Shown piece by piece: positions 9,783 to 21,289 of a stretch of 54,316 bases of DNA (the stretch's first letter is position 1; the number at the start of each line of letters is the position of its first letter). Made by a program: the position numbers and the translations under genes. This DNA is from Willaertia magna (lineage: Eukaryota; Heterolobosea; Eutetramitea; Acrasida; Naegleriidae), in assembly GCA_902984215.1 (NCBI GenBank), contig CADWAF010000324.1, positions 1 to 54,316 of the forward strand. The letters run 5' to 3'. The notes beneath the pieces were generated by a model, which was not told where the DNA came from, made no database searches, and worked only from the letters and a program-made list of their open reading frames with translations.

Positions 9783-12516
9783 ATGAGTAGTTTTTTTGAT
9801 TACGATTTTGATGAAAAGAACATCCAACAACAAGACAACACCAGCGAAGGCTTGAATAGTGCAAGAAGGATACCTACCACTTCCAATGTTCAAGGTGTTA
9901 GTTCTTTTTCTCATCCTATCGGTCAAAATAGTAGGAAAGATAGTTTCCTAGAAACAACTCCACCAACACCTACAACTATACCCGAAAATTCAACTTTTAT
10001 TCAATTAAAAAAGTTTGTTGAATTAACGAGTGGAAATCAACAACATTTATTAGATAATGAGAATTCAAAAGTAATTTCACCTTTAATAATAAATAAAATT
10101 CAACAACGAAAAGTATCTGAAATATTAAAAGAACTTGAACAATTAGCTTATGAAGCGCAAGATCCTAAAAAAGCAAATACAAGTAAAATTACTAAAATAT
10201 TTGATGACTTAAGTATTTATTTTGCAACGGAAAATATGGTAGATGAAAAACTACCTTATCATGCATCTGTTTCTTTAGCTTTGGATGGTGATCGTCTTTC
10301 TTCAAATATGTCTTCTTTACTTAGTTATTTACTTAATTGTAAGTGATCGTTCTCTTCTTTTTGGATCTAATAATTTATAATGAATATTAATACAATAATA
10401 AATAGTATTAAAAGTTGACGATAAAAGAGTAGTGGCATATGTTCATTATTTATTATCGGAAATTCATTTACCTAGAGAACTTAGAGATAGAGTATTAAAT
10501 TCATTAAAGAATGAATTTTTAAGAAATGGAGGAGAAAATGGTAGTTTTTTAATTAAAGCCTTTTGTTTAAGAACATTTGATAGAATTTTAAGAAGTTCTT
10601 TTATTTCAAGGAAAGAAGCAACTCCATTTGTTAAAGATTTAATTCAAATGGTTCAAACAACATGTAAAGAATTAGGAAAAGAAAATGCATTTGCAACAAA
10701 GAAAGGATTTATTTCTAAATTATTTAAAGATACAGATAAAGAAGAAAAATTATATTTATTAAGAACATCTTTACAGATTGTTAAGAATTATGTAATTGAT
10801 AATAATATGGTACAAGGCTTGTTGGAAAATATAATTATTTCAGCTAGAAATAAGAATTCAGAATGTGTAAGAGATGCTTTAACGGTGCTTGCTGGATTAT
10901 CTTTAAATAATAATGGTCCAACATTATTTGCTTATAGTTCTTCTATTCCACAATTTGAAAGTGCCACAGTTGATAAATCAAAGAAAGGTTCTTCATTGGT
11001 GAAGGGTATAACTTATTCAAAATTGAAAGAAGTTAAACTAGATAAGAAAAGTGAATTACTTCCAACTAGTAATGTTGAAGATAATTTTAGTAGATTTTAT
11101 TTAACAAGAATATGTGCTACATTAATTAAACCAATGAGAAGTTCTAATGATGAAGAAGTAGAAGAAACAGAAGAAGCTCCATATGAACAAAAATATTTAG
11201 ATACCTTAAAACATTTATTACACGACGAAGATTTAATGGTATTCTTTGAAGGAATTAAACAAATATCATTACGTAATTTTAAATTCTTTTTAGAGAAAGA
11301 TATTCAACAAGAGAAATCATTAACACTTGATTTTGTTGTCACAAGAATATGTAACAGTTTAAGTAAATCTAAACCACAAATACAGATACATGCAGCTTGT
11401 AAAGCAACTTACTATTTAATGAGAAGTTTTGAAAAGTTTAGAGCAATGATTGATTCAGATCCTTATTCATCCTTCTCTAAGGATTCACCTGAAATGAAAC
11501 AAGGACAGGCTATACTGCAAAAACTATATAAAAGATTAGATACAATGTTGATACATGATTGTTCCTTTATAAAGTTCCAAGCTTTTAAAGCATCTATATG
11601 GAGATTGGATAAAGTACCACAAGTTGTGAGAAGATTAAAGATGGAAATTAAAAGTAATGTAAATTGGATGCCTTTTCATATACACGAATTATTAATTACA
11701 TTATTAGATTTCTCCAGAAATAGACCAAATGTTTTTGATGAGTTTGCTAATTTATGCTCTTATATTTGTATTTATTTATCTGATAGAGTAGATGTAGATT
11801 TGTTAATAGCATTATTTAAACAATTAATTCCAACAAAACAAAAAGATGAAAGACAAGTGGAATTGACAACTAGATTTTTAGCAATGGTATTTACAATTTT
11901 AGATGAATGTTTAACTGGTTCAAGAGAATCAACTGAATTAACATTTTCTATTCTTACATTCTTAGGAGAGTATGCCAATAAGATATGTGACGAACCATCT
12001 GTAAATGAAAAGGATTCAATTGAAATTGTAACATCCACCATTACTGATCCAAAAGATATATTTAATCAATCAGATGTATTTGATATTCAAAATGGTGCTA
12101 TGAAATCAATTGTTTTGAAATTAATTCAAAATGCAATGTACAATACTCCTCAAATTAGAACTTGTTGTTTAGAGGGCTTAGCAAAGATTGCTTTTAGATC
12201 TTTAGATCCAATTAGGTTATTTGTATATGAATTTTTATCATACATGTCACAACATGAATATTTTGGAGTGTCTGCACAATGTAAATCAATTACGAATGTT
12301 TTGGATGAAATTTATATGTTACAACAAACTTTTATCAAATTAACTGCCACTAAGGCACCAACAGATGATGAATTATGTTCTTTCTTTGATGAACATGAAA
12401 GAGTGAAAGAAAAGATTAACTTCTTTGCAAGATCGCATCCTTCTTTCTTACCTCTTGGTTTAGAAACAAAGGCTTTCCTTAAAAGAGCATTTGATGTTAA
12501 ACATTTGAGACAATAA
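9783..12516 (+). CDS. Alpha-solenoid (HEAT/ARM-like) protein, 885 residues
   Basis: Two exons, 9783-10338 and 10415-12516, with a GTAAGT...AAG intron of 76 nt in phase. The N-terminal about 90 residues are polar and Ser/Thr/Asn-rich. From about residue 90 to the end it is a continuous series of amphipathic helices of 15-20 residues, as in HEAT or armadillo scaffolds (for example FLIKAFCLRTFDRILRSSF, then VRDALTVLAGLSL). One acidic insertion (EEVEETEEAPYEQ) lies near residue 435. I do not recognise a specific family. Transport adaptors, proteasome chaperones and Integrator-type subunits share this architecture. No catalytic motif is seen. Confidence 0.7.
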
Positions 12517-12612
12517 TAACAATAATATTATATTTTTATTTATTTATTAATCATTTTCTTTATTTTTTACAATCATGCTCTTCTCCCGCGCGTAAACTAC
12601 AAATCATTAAAA

Positions 12613-13131
12613 ATGAAATCAAATCATCGACAAAAGATAACACCTAACAATGTGGTAGGGTTAGAGAAAGAATCAATTAGAAAACAATACCAAGCAAAAC
12701 AGCAATGGATAGAAAAGTATGGAGATTATTTCGGGCATAAGGTAGATGAAGATATTTTAAGTTCGGGAAGAGAATCAATACTAAGGACAATGTCGTCCAG
12801 TAACAATAATACCAGAAGATTATATGAAGAAGTAAAGTTAAGCGATGATGAAGAAGAAGATGAGGATCTAAGCGATCCTAAAATGTTTAATGGAGTAACA
12901 GCTAGATTTTTAGGATATTACACTCCATCAGATTCAAAAACTGATGACAATTTTCACTCAACAACTTCATTATCTCATCCTCCAAAAGATATTGAACTAG
13001 ACAATAAGGATAACTTTAGAAAGAAACATTGGTTAAAAGGATATTTCGAAGAGGCTGCAAAAGTTAAAAATGTAATTAAAACAACTGGAGGAGAGAAAGA
13101 GAACAGACCAACCCCAGGTAAGAAGAAGTAA
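12613..13131 (+). CDS. Small charged protein, 172 residues, unknown
   Basis: Single-exon gene with an ATG in an AAAAATG context, just after a short GC-rich CCCGCGCG tract near 12585 that may belong to its promoter. The N-terminus (ESIRKQYQAKQQWIEKYGDY) is a helix rich in Lys/Gln/Tyr. An acidic run (LSDDEEEDEDLSDP) and a later segment with FLGYYTP and KKHWLKGYFEEAAK follow, ending in KENRPTPGKKK. It is probably largely unstructured. The conserved-looking aromatic segments suggest short binding motifs. No family assignment. Confidence 0.6.
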   Translation: MKSNHRQKITPNNVVGLEKESIRKQYQAKQQWIEKYGDYFGHKVDEDILSSGRESILRTMSSSNNNTRRLYEEVKLSDDEEEDEDLSDPKMFNGVTARFLGYYTPSDSKTDDNFHSTTSLSHPPKDIELDNKDNFRKKHWLKGYFEEAAKVKNVIKTTGGEKENRPTPGKKK

Positions 13132-13646
13132 TTGAGGAAAGTATAAAACTTGAATTGTAAATAATTTAGAATAATACAAATATGACAATTTATTTACCAG
13201 GAATATTAAATAATAATAATAAGCTAGTGCCTAAACCCTGAGCTGTCGTCATCTCAAATAATTGTTATTCCTAAAAAAATTATTTCCTTAACAATGTGAT
13301 ACCATCTTTTGCTAGTTTCGTTGTTTGTGTAACTCAACAAAACCGGTTTAAAGAAAAGGACAAAAAAAAGGTAGCTCAATTTAATACTGAAAAGAAAGAA
13401 GAAAAGCCAAGATAATTATAAAACAAATAACAAGAAGACGAGAAATAGGAACAAACAAAAACTATGGTATAAACAACTCCCTACAAACAATCCAACACGG
13501 ATCATCTCTACAACTAGCTTGACGAGTTTCATTCTTTGCTTAATTTTTATCTCCTATTCTTTTTGGAACAAAAGAAAGGCTATCAGCCATCACTATTGAT
13601 TCATCCCTATCATCATCTCCAATCGTTACCTTGGAAAAAACAAAAA
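13132..13646. other. Intergenic region
   Basis: About 515 bases holding the terminator side of the upstream gene and the promoter/5' leader of the RasGAP/RhoGAP gene. Short A-rich runs are present. I see no RNA gene, mobile element or coding remnant. Confidence 0.55.
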
Positions 13647-16420
13647 ATGAGCCAATCCGAAAACACAAGCAAACCTCTTCCTCCCACTCCTAACAACAGT
13701 ACGAGAAGGACAACTATTAGACCTTTACCTACAACAACGGGATCATCAGTTTTAAAAACTAATAACAGTAATACTACAATTACTAATAATTCTTCATTAC
13801 CTTCACTACCAAATAATGGAATTGTTGGTAATAATGAATCATTAGGTTCAGTCAGTCATAAATTATTAAATAGTAAAACTTCTTTAAATTATAATCAATT
13901 TGCACAATTATTAACTACTAATGCTAGGTATGTCTTTTTTTTATTTTTCAATAATTAATATCCAAAAATAGTTTATTATCAGCATTATATACACAAAGAT
14001 TATTTGCAACAAGTGAATTAGATGAATTAGCATTATCAATCTATCAATTAAGTAATTCACTTCAATCTATTTGTTATATGAATAAATTATTATTAGGTAT
14101 TGAATTTGAAAAATCAATTTCAAGTACAAATATAGAAGCAACAAATATTGTAATTTTAAGAGGAAATACAATAGCAACAAAAATTATGGATCTTTTAATT
14201 AAAGATGAATGTGTTGACTATTTAAAATCAATTCTATTAGAACCTTTAAAATTAGTTCTTTTAGATGAATCATTAGATCTAGAAATTGATCCAATGAAAT
14301 TAACGCAATCTTTATTTGATCAATCCTCTCCAACTGTTTCTTCTTCAACAACAACAAGTAGTTCAACAGATAATTTACAACAACAACAAGACAATAATAA
14401 TTTACAACAACCATCAGATGCAGAAATAAAAATGCAAAATAATTTAAATAATTTAATTAAAATTGTTAAAATATTTATGGATAATTTATTATCCCAAAAA
14501 GCAATACAAACAATGCCAATGAAAATTAAATATATTGCTAAACTTATTAATCATTACGCTAAAGATCAATATAGAATCCAACAAGATAATTCCCACATTT
14601 TAGTTGGTAGTTTTATATTTTTACGTCTTTTTAATCCAACCATTATTTATCCTGAATGTAGAGATGTTTTCCCGCCAGAAATTAGAATTCATCAAAAAAA
14701 TCGTAGAAATTTAGTTTTAATTTCAAAAGTAATTCAACAAATAAGTAACGGTTTTGAATATGGCGCAAAGGAAGCCTTTATGATTCCTTTAAATCCTTTA
14801 GTTAAAGAATATGTTGGTAAAGTAAAGGATTATTTAGTTCAGATATCTACTTTTGATTGTGATAAAGAATTGGAAAGAATGGAGATGAAAGTGTTAGAGA
14901 ATGTTAAGAATGAAATGATTACTAAGAATGAAGAGTTATTACAACATGCTATGAATATTCAATTATCTATTAAATCACATGAATCTACTTTAATTGAAAC
15001 TAAATTATCAAATTGTAATCTTTTACAACAAGTAATTAATAGATTACCTAAAATTGAAGAGATTGCTGTACAACAACAACAATCTAAAACATTAACTTCA
15101 CATAGTAGTACATCTACATCTAATACTACTTTGAATAATACAAGTGTTGTCAGTAATACAACAACAATAACTGAGAAAAAGTATCAAGATACTGAAAAGT
15201 ATTTAGAATTATTAGAAAAATCAAAAAGAGAAGATATTAGAGATTTAGAAGCATTAAATGTAATATCATGTAGAACATGTGATGCATTTGGTAAACCAAT
15301 TGTAATATTTTCAGAAGAGAAATTAAAGAAAGAAGATTTAGAACGTGTATTATTATATATGATACAAAAATTAGATAAAATTGTTGAACAAGAATATGTT
15401 TTAATTTGGTGTGTTTCAAATGCAACACAACAAAGACCTGGATTTTCATGGATGTTAAATGTCTATCGTAATTTAACAAGAAAATATAAAAAGAATTTAA
15501 AATCTTTATATATAGTACATCCAACAATGATGATTAAAGTTATTATTAAATGTTTTGCACCATTTGTTAGTGAAAAGTTTTGGAGGAAATTACATTTAGT
15601 TGATTGTGTACAAGATATTTATAAAGAGATTGATGAAGATTTAGTTCCATTACCACCAGGGATATTAGCTTATGATTTAATTCAAAATAATATTACTTCT
15701 AATGAGATACCTTTATTTGGAAGTACTTTAGAAGAGATTATGATGAATAGAAAGGATTGTAAAGTTGTTGGTGAGTTAATTCCATATCCAATTAAAAAAG
15801 TGATGGAATTTATAAAAGAAAATCATTATAATGTTAGAGGTATTTTTAGAGTTAGTGGAAATCAATCAAGTGTCACCCAATTAAGATTATTATTAAATCA
15901 TGGTTCTAATGTTGATTTACATCATGCTGATTGTCATATTTTATCAAGTTTAGTTAAATTATTTTTAAGAGAATTACCTAATCCTTTATTTGTATTTGAT
16001 GTTTATGATGAGATGGTTAATTTATTTAAAAAGAATAATGTTTCAATTGAAGAAATATTAACTAATTTAAATATTATTATTTCACGTTTACCACAATATC
16101 ATTTAGCTTTAGCTAAAGAATTATTTAATTTATTATTCTTTATTCAAACTTATGCTGAAGAGAATATGATGAATGCTCATAATTTAGCTATTGTTTTTGG
16201 TCCAAATATTATTAGATCAAATAGTACTAATCCTTTATTAGCTTTACAAGATAATGGTGCTTTAACTTATGCTACAGAAGTTATGATTACTCATTGTGAA
16301 CAATTATTTAATGGTACTTCAGTTAGTTCTAGCACTAATAATGGTGGTAATGGTAACAATGGAAATAATAGAAGAAAGGCTGTTAATTTGGGTCAATTTA
16401 AATTAGAAGATCAGCAATAG
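13647..16420 (+). CDS. RasGAP / CRAL-TRIO / RhoGAP fusion protein
   Basis: Two exons, 13647-13927 and 13972-16420, with a 44-nt GTATGT...TAG intron, giving 909 residues. Residues about 95-420 are a RasGAP domain: ILRGNTIATKIMDLLI, then the FLR-type motif FIFLRLFNPTI near residue 309. Residues about 515-640 are a CRAL-TRIO/BCH-type domain (GKPIVIF, YIVHPTMMIKVIIKCFAPFV), as in p50RhoGAP. Residues about 676-870 are a RhoGAP domain with arginine finger GIFRVSG (about 716-722) and the conserved FLRELPNPLF. It should stimulate GTP hydrolysis by both Ras- and Rho-family GTPases at membranes. The RasGAP arginine finger is not certain, so the Ras activity is less sure than the Rho activity. Gln/Ser/Asn runs separate the domains. 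Confidence 0.88.
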
Positions 16421-16507
16421 TACTTGTATTGATTTAACATTTAGTGGTGTATATAATTTTTAAAATAAATTATTTATTATTTAATCATATTCTTTTTGTA
16501 CATATTA

Positions 16508-19500
16508 TTATTCTTTTACATTAACTAAAAATTGCAATCTCGGTATTAAGAAATTAAAATTATTATTTGATGTATTATTTCCAAATAAATAAACTAGTGT
16601 AATTTCCTTTCTGGCTAATTGTAAAATATTACAAAATTTAATAAAATGTTCTTTTTTAACTAGTGATTGTTGAATTATATTTAATAATTCAGGTACCTTA
16701 GATGAATGTTCTAATAAAGTGATTGTAAATATTGAAATATAATGTTTCTCATCATGTATAATTTTATCATAATGATCAATAATAAAATGTCTAAAAAATT
16801 TACAAGTTAAATCTCTCAAATCATTACCACAATCTCCAATAATTAAAACATAATTTACAAAATAAGCAAATAAAGAACTTAACATATATAAATATTCTAC
16901 ATTAGATAAAATTTGTAATGGTGTAGGTCTAGCATTACCAAAAGTAGAGGCATGTCTAGTAGTATTAATTAAAGTACCACTATCTAAAAACTTTTTATAT
17001 TGTTCATAATGATAATTCAATAAAAACTCAAAAAGACCATGATCCCCTTTATCCACTGCCTCTCGCAACATAGTTTTTAAACCTTCCCGCCCAGAAGAAA
17101 TTACAAATAAAATGGCGGCAGTTTCCGTTATCCGTAAACTTTCAAAAGGTTCTTGTTCTTCAATTAATAAACATTGTCCAATTTGATTTAACATTGTTTT
17201 TAAGAAATTTAAAGGACCTATTGCTTGACAACTTTTTCTTAAATGGTTAAATGATTCTAACATTGTACTTTTCATTGAACCTATAGAGTTTAATAATGTA
17301 GGTGATTGTATTGTTAAACTTTTAAAGATATTATCAAAATGTTCTTGAATTAAAGTTTGTACAGCAGCTGATGAACTACTACATGATAAATTACATGTAA
17401 AATTACCAATGACATCTGAAGTATCAGGTAAAAATAAATGACAATGATTTGGTAATGATGGTGGTGTAGTACTTAAAGATTGCCATTTAACATCATTTGC
17501 TTTTGTAATTAAATATTCTTCTTTAACTAATCTTTGTAAATATTCTTCTGCATAATTTAAAATAAAGTGATGAAAATGTTGTTCATTATTTCTTTTTAAA
17601 TGTATAAATTGTTTAATCATTTGATGTAATAACTTTGATGAAATATTAAACCCAAAATTAGGTCCAGCTCTATCAATTTTATGTAAATCATCATGTAAAT
17701 AATAAACTAATTTATTAATCTCTTCTTCATTCTTCTTTTCAATTAAATCATTAAATACTATTTGATTACTTAAATTACATAATCCTACAACAATACCAAT
17801 CTCTATATGGTATCCAAATTGTTCACAGAATAGTGCTAAAATAGGTAATATCTTTCTTTGTAATTCATCTGTCTTTAATGAATACCAATATAGACATTGT
17901 TGTACTACGTAGTTTGAAACATGTAAGAACTCGGCTGGACTGTATTTTTGTCTTAATGTTTTTATTCCTTGAATGTTAAATATTGTTTGTTGTTGTTGTT
18001 GTTGATTGTTTTCTAAATTTGGGTTCTTTTCTAAAATTTCAATTTGTATTGTAATTAATTCTTTTAGAATTTCATCACCAATCATTTTCATTTCTTTTGT
18101 TAAAATTGTAATTTTATTTGTAAACCAATTTTCAAACCATTCTTTTAAATAAATTAATGATTGATTTGACTTTTGAAATATATCATTCATTAATTGAATA
18201 AATATTTGTTGGTTTTCAATTGTTGATTTAAATTCAAATCTTTCAGCAATGATATATAATACTGCAAATGCTAAAGCAAAATTAACTTGAAATGTTTCAT
18301 TAAAATTTTGATTGACATTTGACATAAATAAATCATTTAAAATATTTAAAATCTTTTCCAAAACATTAGGTATATATCCATGTAATTGTATAATATCTAA
18401 AGCAGATGGTGTTCTTATAATAAAATCTAATTTCTCATAATTTAAATTATTTACATAATCAAATAAAATTAAATCTGATTGTAATTTATAATTTTTTAAT
18501 AATTGTGCAAAAGAAGCCATATTTCCATCAATTTGTTGTTCATTTAAATTTAAATCAAAATTTTCAAATGTATAGTGTGGGATTAAATGTTTAATATTTT
18601 CTTCTTTAATTAATTGTAAATGTAAACATGGATCAATTAAATTATTTAAAAATATTTGTGTATTATTATGTGGTCTTTTATATTTAGAAATTAAATATAA
18701 TGTCTTTTCAATTGCATTATATTTTGTTTCATTTAAAATTTCAAATTCATAATTTTCTAATTGATTATTATTATTTAATTGATTAGTTGTAACTATCCCT
18801 ATAAATGGTTTATAAAATAATTCATCATCATCATCATCACTGTTATTATTATTATTTAAATAATGATTACAATAAATTTCACACCACATTTTCATTAATA
18901 AAGGAAATTTAGCAAAAATAAAACTTTTTCTGATAATCATTTTATGTGCTTTATCACTAAAAACAAAAGTAATAGTTTCATCCATATTTTGATTTAAAGC
19001 AAATTCATAAATTTTATCCATTTCCGTAAATAATATATCAAAAAAATAATTTACAAAATTTCTATCTTTAATAATTCTTAAATTATCAAATCTTCTAAAA
19101 GTATTTTCAATTCTAGTTTTTGTAATTAAATTTGTTGAAATCTCATCTTCAATTAATAAAGAAACTAAAAAACAAGTCTTTTCACTTAATGTAGATTGTA
19201 TAGGTTTAGTAACCCTTAAATGTTCTTTAAAATCACTTGCATGAAATTTACTTTTCTTATCTATCGTTAAATTAAAAATTAAAAATTGATTTATAAATTT
19301 CCATAAATTAAAAAATAAATTTTCAAATAAAAAAGTATGAACAGTACCGCCATTATTATTATTATTACCGCCATTACCGCTACTGCCGCCGCTGCCACTA
19401 TTCATCGTGCCACTGCTGCTATTACTAAAGAAACCGCTACTATTCATTGTACTGCTATTACTTCCCGCTAAATTTCGTTTTTTCTTTAATTTTTTAAAGA

Positions 19501-21097
19501 GCGGGATGAATTGTAAATTTAATTCTGTACGAAAAGCGTGCCATAAATTTTTCTCTAAATTTTTTGAAAGTAAAATAAATATTTTTAAATGATAACTTGA
19601 AATTATTTTAATAAATACTTGAATGGCCTTTTCACAAACTATGTATTTATATTGATATGTTAAATCATCAATTTTTTTATCACTTTCTATATTATTATTT
19701 ATTAAATTCATATCTGTAATTTCTTTATTTAAATATTTTAATAAAATTAAAAGACTTTTCATTATTACTTGAATTGTATCTTTTACGTCATTTTCATTTA
19801 TATTATTATTATTTATATTATGATTATTTAAATCAGTGTTATTATCAGTTGAATTATTATTTATAAACTTTCTCTTTTTAATTTCATCTTGTGCATTATC
19901 ATTATTTAACAATTTTTTTCTCTTTTTAGAATTTACACTATTTGTTGTTTCATTACTTTCTTCTTCTTCGATTTCTTCCTCTTCTTTTAATTCTTCTTCC
20001 TCAATTACACTTTCTTTCTTTTCATTATTATTGTAAAGATTATTGTCATTATAATTATTATAAAAATTATCATCATTTTTAAATTTATTTAACATTAAAG
20101 GTATAAAATATTCAATAATTTGAAATAATTCATTCCATATTAAAATCTTTTCAAAATAATCAATTTCTTTTTTAATAATTTTATCATATAATATATTTAT
20201 AAATTTTTTAATTGAAATTAATTCAGTTAATATAGTATGTGATAAATAATCAAAAAATAATCTTGTTGGTGTTTGATTTTTAAAAATAAAATATAAAAAT
20301 GTATAAATTATTTGTTCTTCTAAATTTTCATTAATAAATTTCCTTTTTAAAGTAAATGCAAATTTTAATGGAGAATAATTTAAATTCCAACAAGTTATAA
20401 AATGTTTTGAAAGTTGAAGAAATGTATTATTCTCTTCTGTTGAGTTGTTATTTGTGAAAAATGAATGTATTGTTGGAGTTGTTGTTGTTGATAAAGTTGT
20501 TTTGAATGGATTAGTAGAAGAAGGAGATTTTGGCGATTTAGGTAAAGAAGAACTTTGATTTTGTATGATTGATTTTTTAGGAGGAGAAGAAGATACTGGT
20601 AATGGTGGTGAATGTTGTTTGATAACATTATCTTTTGCCATACTTAATAAAGATTGAACTGTTAAAGGTACTTCTTCTTCTTCTGTTGTTGTTATTGTTA
20701 TTTGTGGATTATTTATTGTTGTATTTGTATTTGTTGTTGTTGGACCAAAGATATCATCTATAAAACTTTCATCATAAGAGGATGATGGTTTGGAAGGTGA
20801 TAAAGATGTTGGATTAATTGTTGTTTGATTTTCATTTTGTGTTAAATCATTCATTAATTGTAATGTTTTAATAACATCTTCTTCTTCTTTTATAGGTAAA
20901 GACCCATTAATTGATGAATTGTCAATGTTATTCGATGATATATTATTTTCATTATTTAAAGATGATGAATGATTTATTTCATTATTATTATTAGTATTGT
21001 TATTATTTGCGTAATCGGGTGATGATGTTGCATTAACTCCATTCAAATCCTCTTCTCCTTCGTTTTCTGTTTTTCGCTTTACATATTTTCTTGGCAT
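16508..21097 (-). CDS. Giant Asn-rich protein, possible Mediator tail subunit (MED5/24/33-like)
   Basis: 1529 residues from the ATG at 21097 (MPRKYVKRKTE, AAAAAAATGCC context). An in-frame upstream extension to 21190 exists but begins with an atypical hydrophobic stretch. The N-terminal about 220 residues are Asn/Ser/Thr-rich and basic at the start, suggesting a nuclear protein. From about 230 (CWNLNYSPLKFAFTLKRKF) to the end it is helical, with acidic (EEEELKEEEEIEEEE) and Gly/Ser-Asn inserts. The helix pair with NQTPTRLFFDYLS near residue 274 recalls the N-terminal region of MED5/MED24/MED33. This is a weak pattern match and not a firm assignment. A GC-rich Ser/Gly codon tract at about 19350-19435 stands out from the AT-rich background. 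Confidence 0.75.
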   Translation of the reverse strand: MPRKYVKRKTENEGEEDLNGVNATSSPDYANNNNTNNNNEINHSSSLNNENNISSNNIDNSSINGSLPIKEEEDVIKTLQLMNDLTQNENQTTINPTSLSPSKPSSSYDESFIDDIFGPTTTNTNTTINNPQITITTTEEEEVPLTVQSLLSMAKDNVIKQHSPPLPVSSSPPKKSIIQNQSSSLPKSPKSPSSTNPFKTTLSTTTTPTIHSFFTNNNSTEENNTFLQLSKHFITCWNLNYSPLKFAFTLKRKFINENLEEQIIYTFLYFIFKNQTPTRLFFDYLSHTILTELISIKKFINILYDKIIKKEIDYFEKILIWNELFQIIEYFIPLMLNKFKNDDNFYNNYNDNNLYNNNEKKESVIEEEELKEEEEIEEEESNETTNSVNSKKRKKLLNNDNAQDEIKKRKFINNNSTDNNTDLNNHNINNNNINENDVKDTIQVIMKSLLILLKYLNKEITDMNLINNNIESDKKIDDLTYQYKYIVCEKAIQVFIKIISSYHLKIFILLSKNLEKNLWHAFRTELNLQFIPLFKKLKKKRNLAGSNSSTMNSSGFFSNSSSGTMNSGSGGSSGNGGNNNNNGGTVHTFLFENLFFNLWKFINQFLIFNLTIDKKSKFHASDFKEHLRVTKPIQSTLSEKTCFLVSLLIEDEISTNLITKTRIENTFRRFDNLRIIKDRNFVNYFFDILFTEMDKIYEFALNQNMDETITFVFSDKAHKMIIRKSFIFAKFPLLMKMWCEIYCNHYLNNNNNSDDDDDELFYKPFIGIVTTNQLNNNNQLENYEFEILNETKYNAIEKTLYLISKYKRPHNNTQIFLNNLIDPCLHLQLIKEENIKHLIPHYTFENFDLNLNEQQIDGNMASFAQLLKNYKLQSDLILFDYVNNLNYEKLDFIIRTPSALDIIQLHGYIPNVLEKILNILNDLFMSNVNQNFNETFQVNFALAFAVLYIIAERFEFKSTIENQQIFIQLMNDIFQKSNQSLIYLKEWFENWFTNKITILTKEMKMIGDEILKELITIQIEILEKNPNLENNQQQQQQTIFNIQGIKTLRQKYSPAEFLHVSNYVVQQCLYWYSLKTDELQRKILPILALFCEQFGYHIEIGIVVGLCNLSNQIVFNDLIEKKNEEEINKLVYYLHDDLHKIDRAGPNFGFNISSKLLHQMIKQFIHLKRNNEQHFHHFILNYAEEYLQRLVKEEYLITKANDVKWQSLSTTPPSLPNHCHLFLPDTSDVIGNFTCNLSCSSSSAAVQTLIQEHFDNIFKSLTIQSPTLLNSIGSMKSTMLESFNHLRKSCQAIGPLNFLKTMLNQIGQCLLIEEQEPFESLRITETAAILFVISSGREGLKTMLREAVDKGDHGLFEFLLNYHYEQYKKFLDSGTLINTTRHASTFGNARPTPLQILSNVEYLYMLSSLFAYFVNYVLIIGDCGNDLRDLTCKFFRHFIIDHYDKIIHDEKHYISIFTITLLEHSSKVPELLNIIQQSLVKKEHFIKFCNILQLARKEITLVYLFGNNTSNNNFNFLIPRLQFLVNVKE

Positions 21098-21289
21098 TTT
21101 TTTTTGATATTTTTTCATAACATTATTTAGCAGAAAGAGATGGATGTAGTTAGTGAAGAAAGTAAATATATTATAAAGAGATGAAAACAAGGTATTGGAG
21201 GTAAAAGAAGATAATAGTGGTTAATTAAATATTTACAAAGATTGTTATTATTGTTGTTTGAATTAAATAGTTAATAAATTGTTAAGAAA

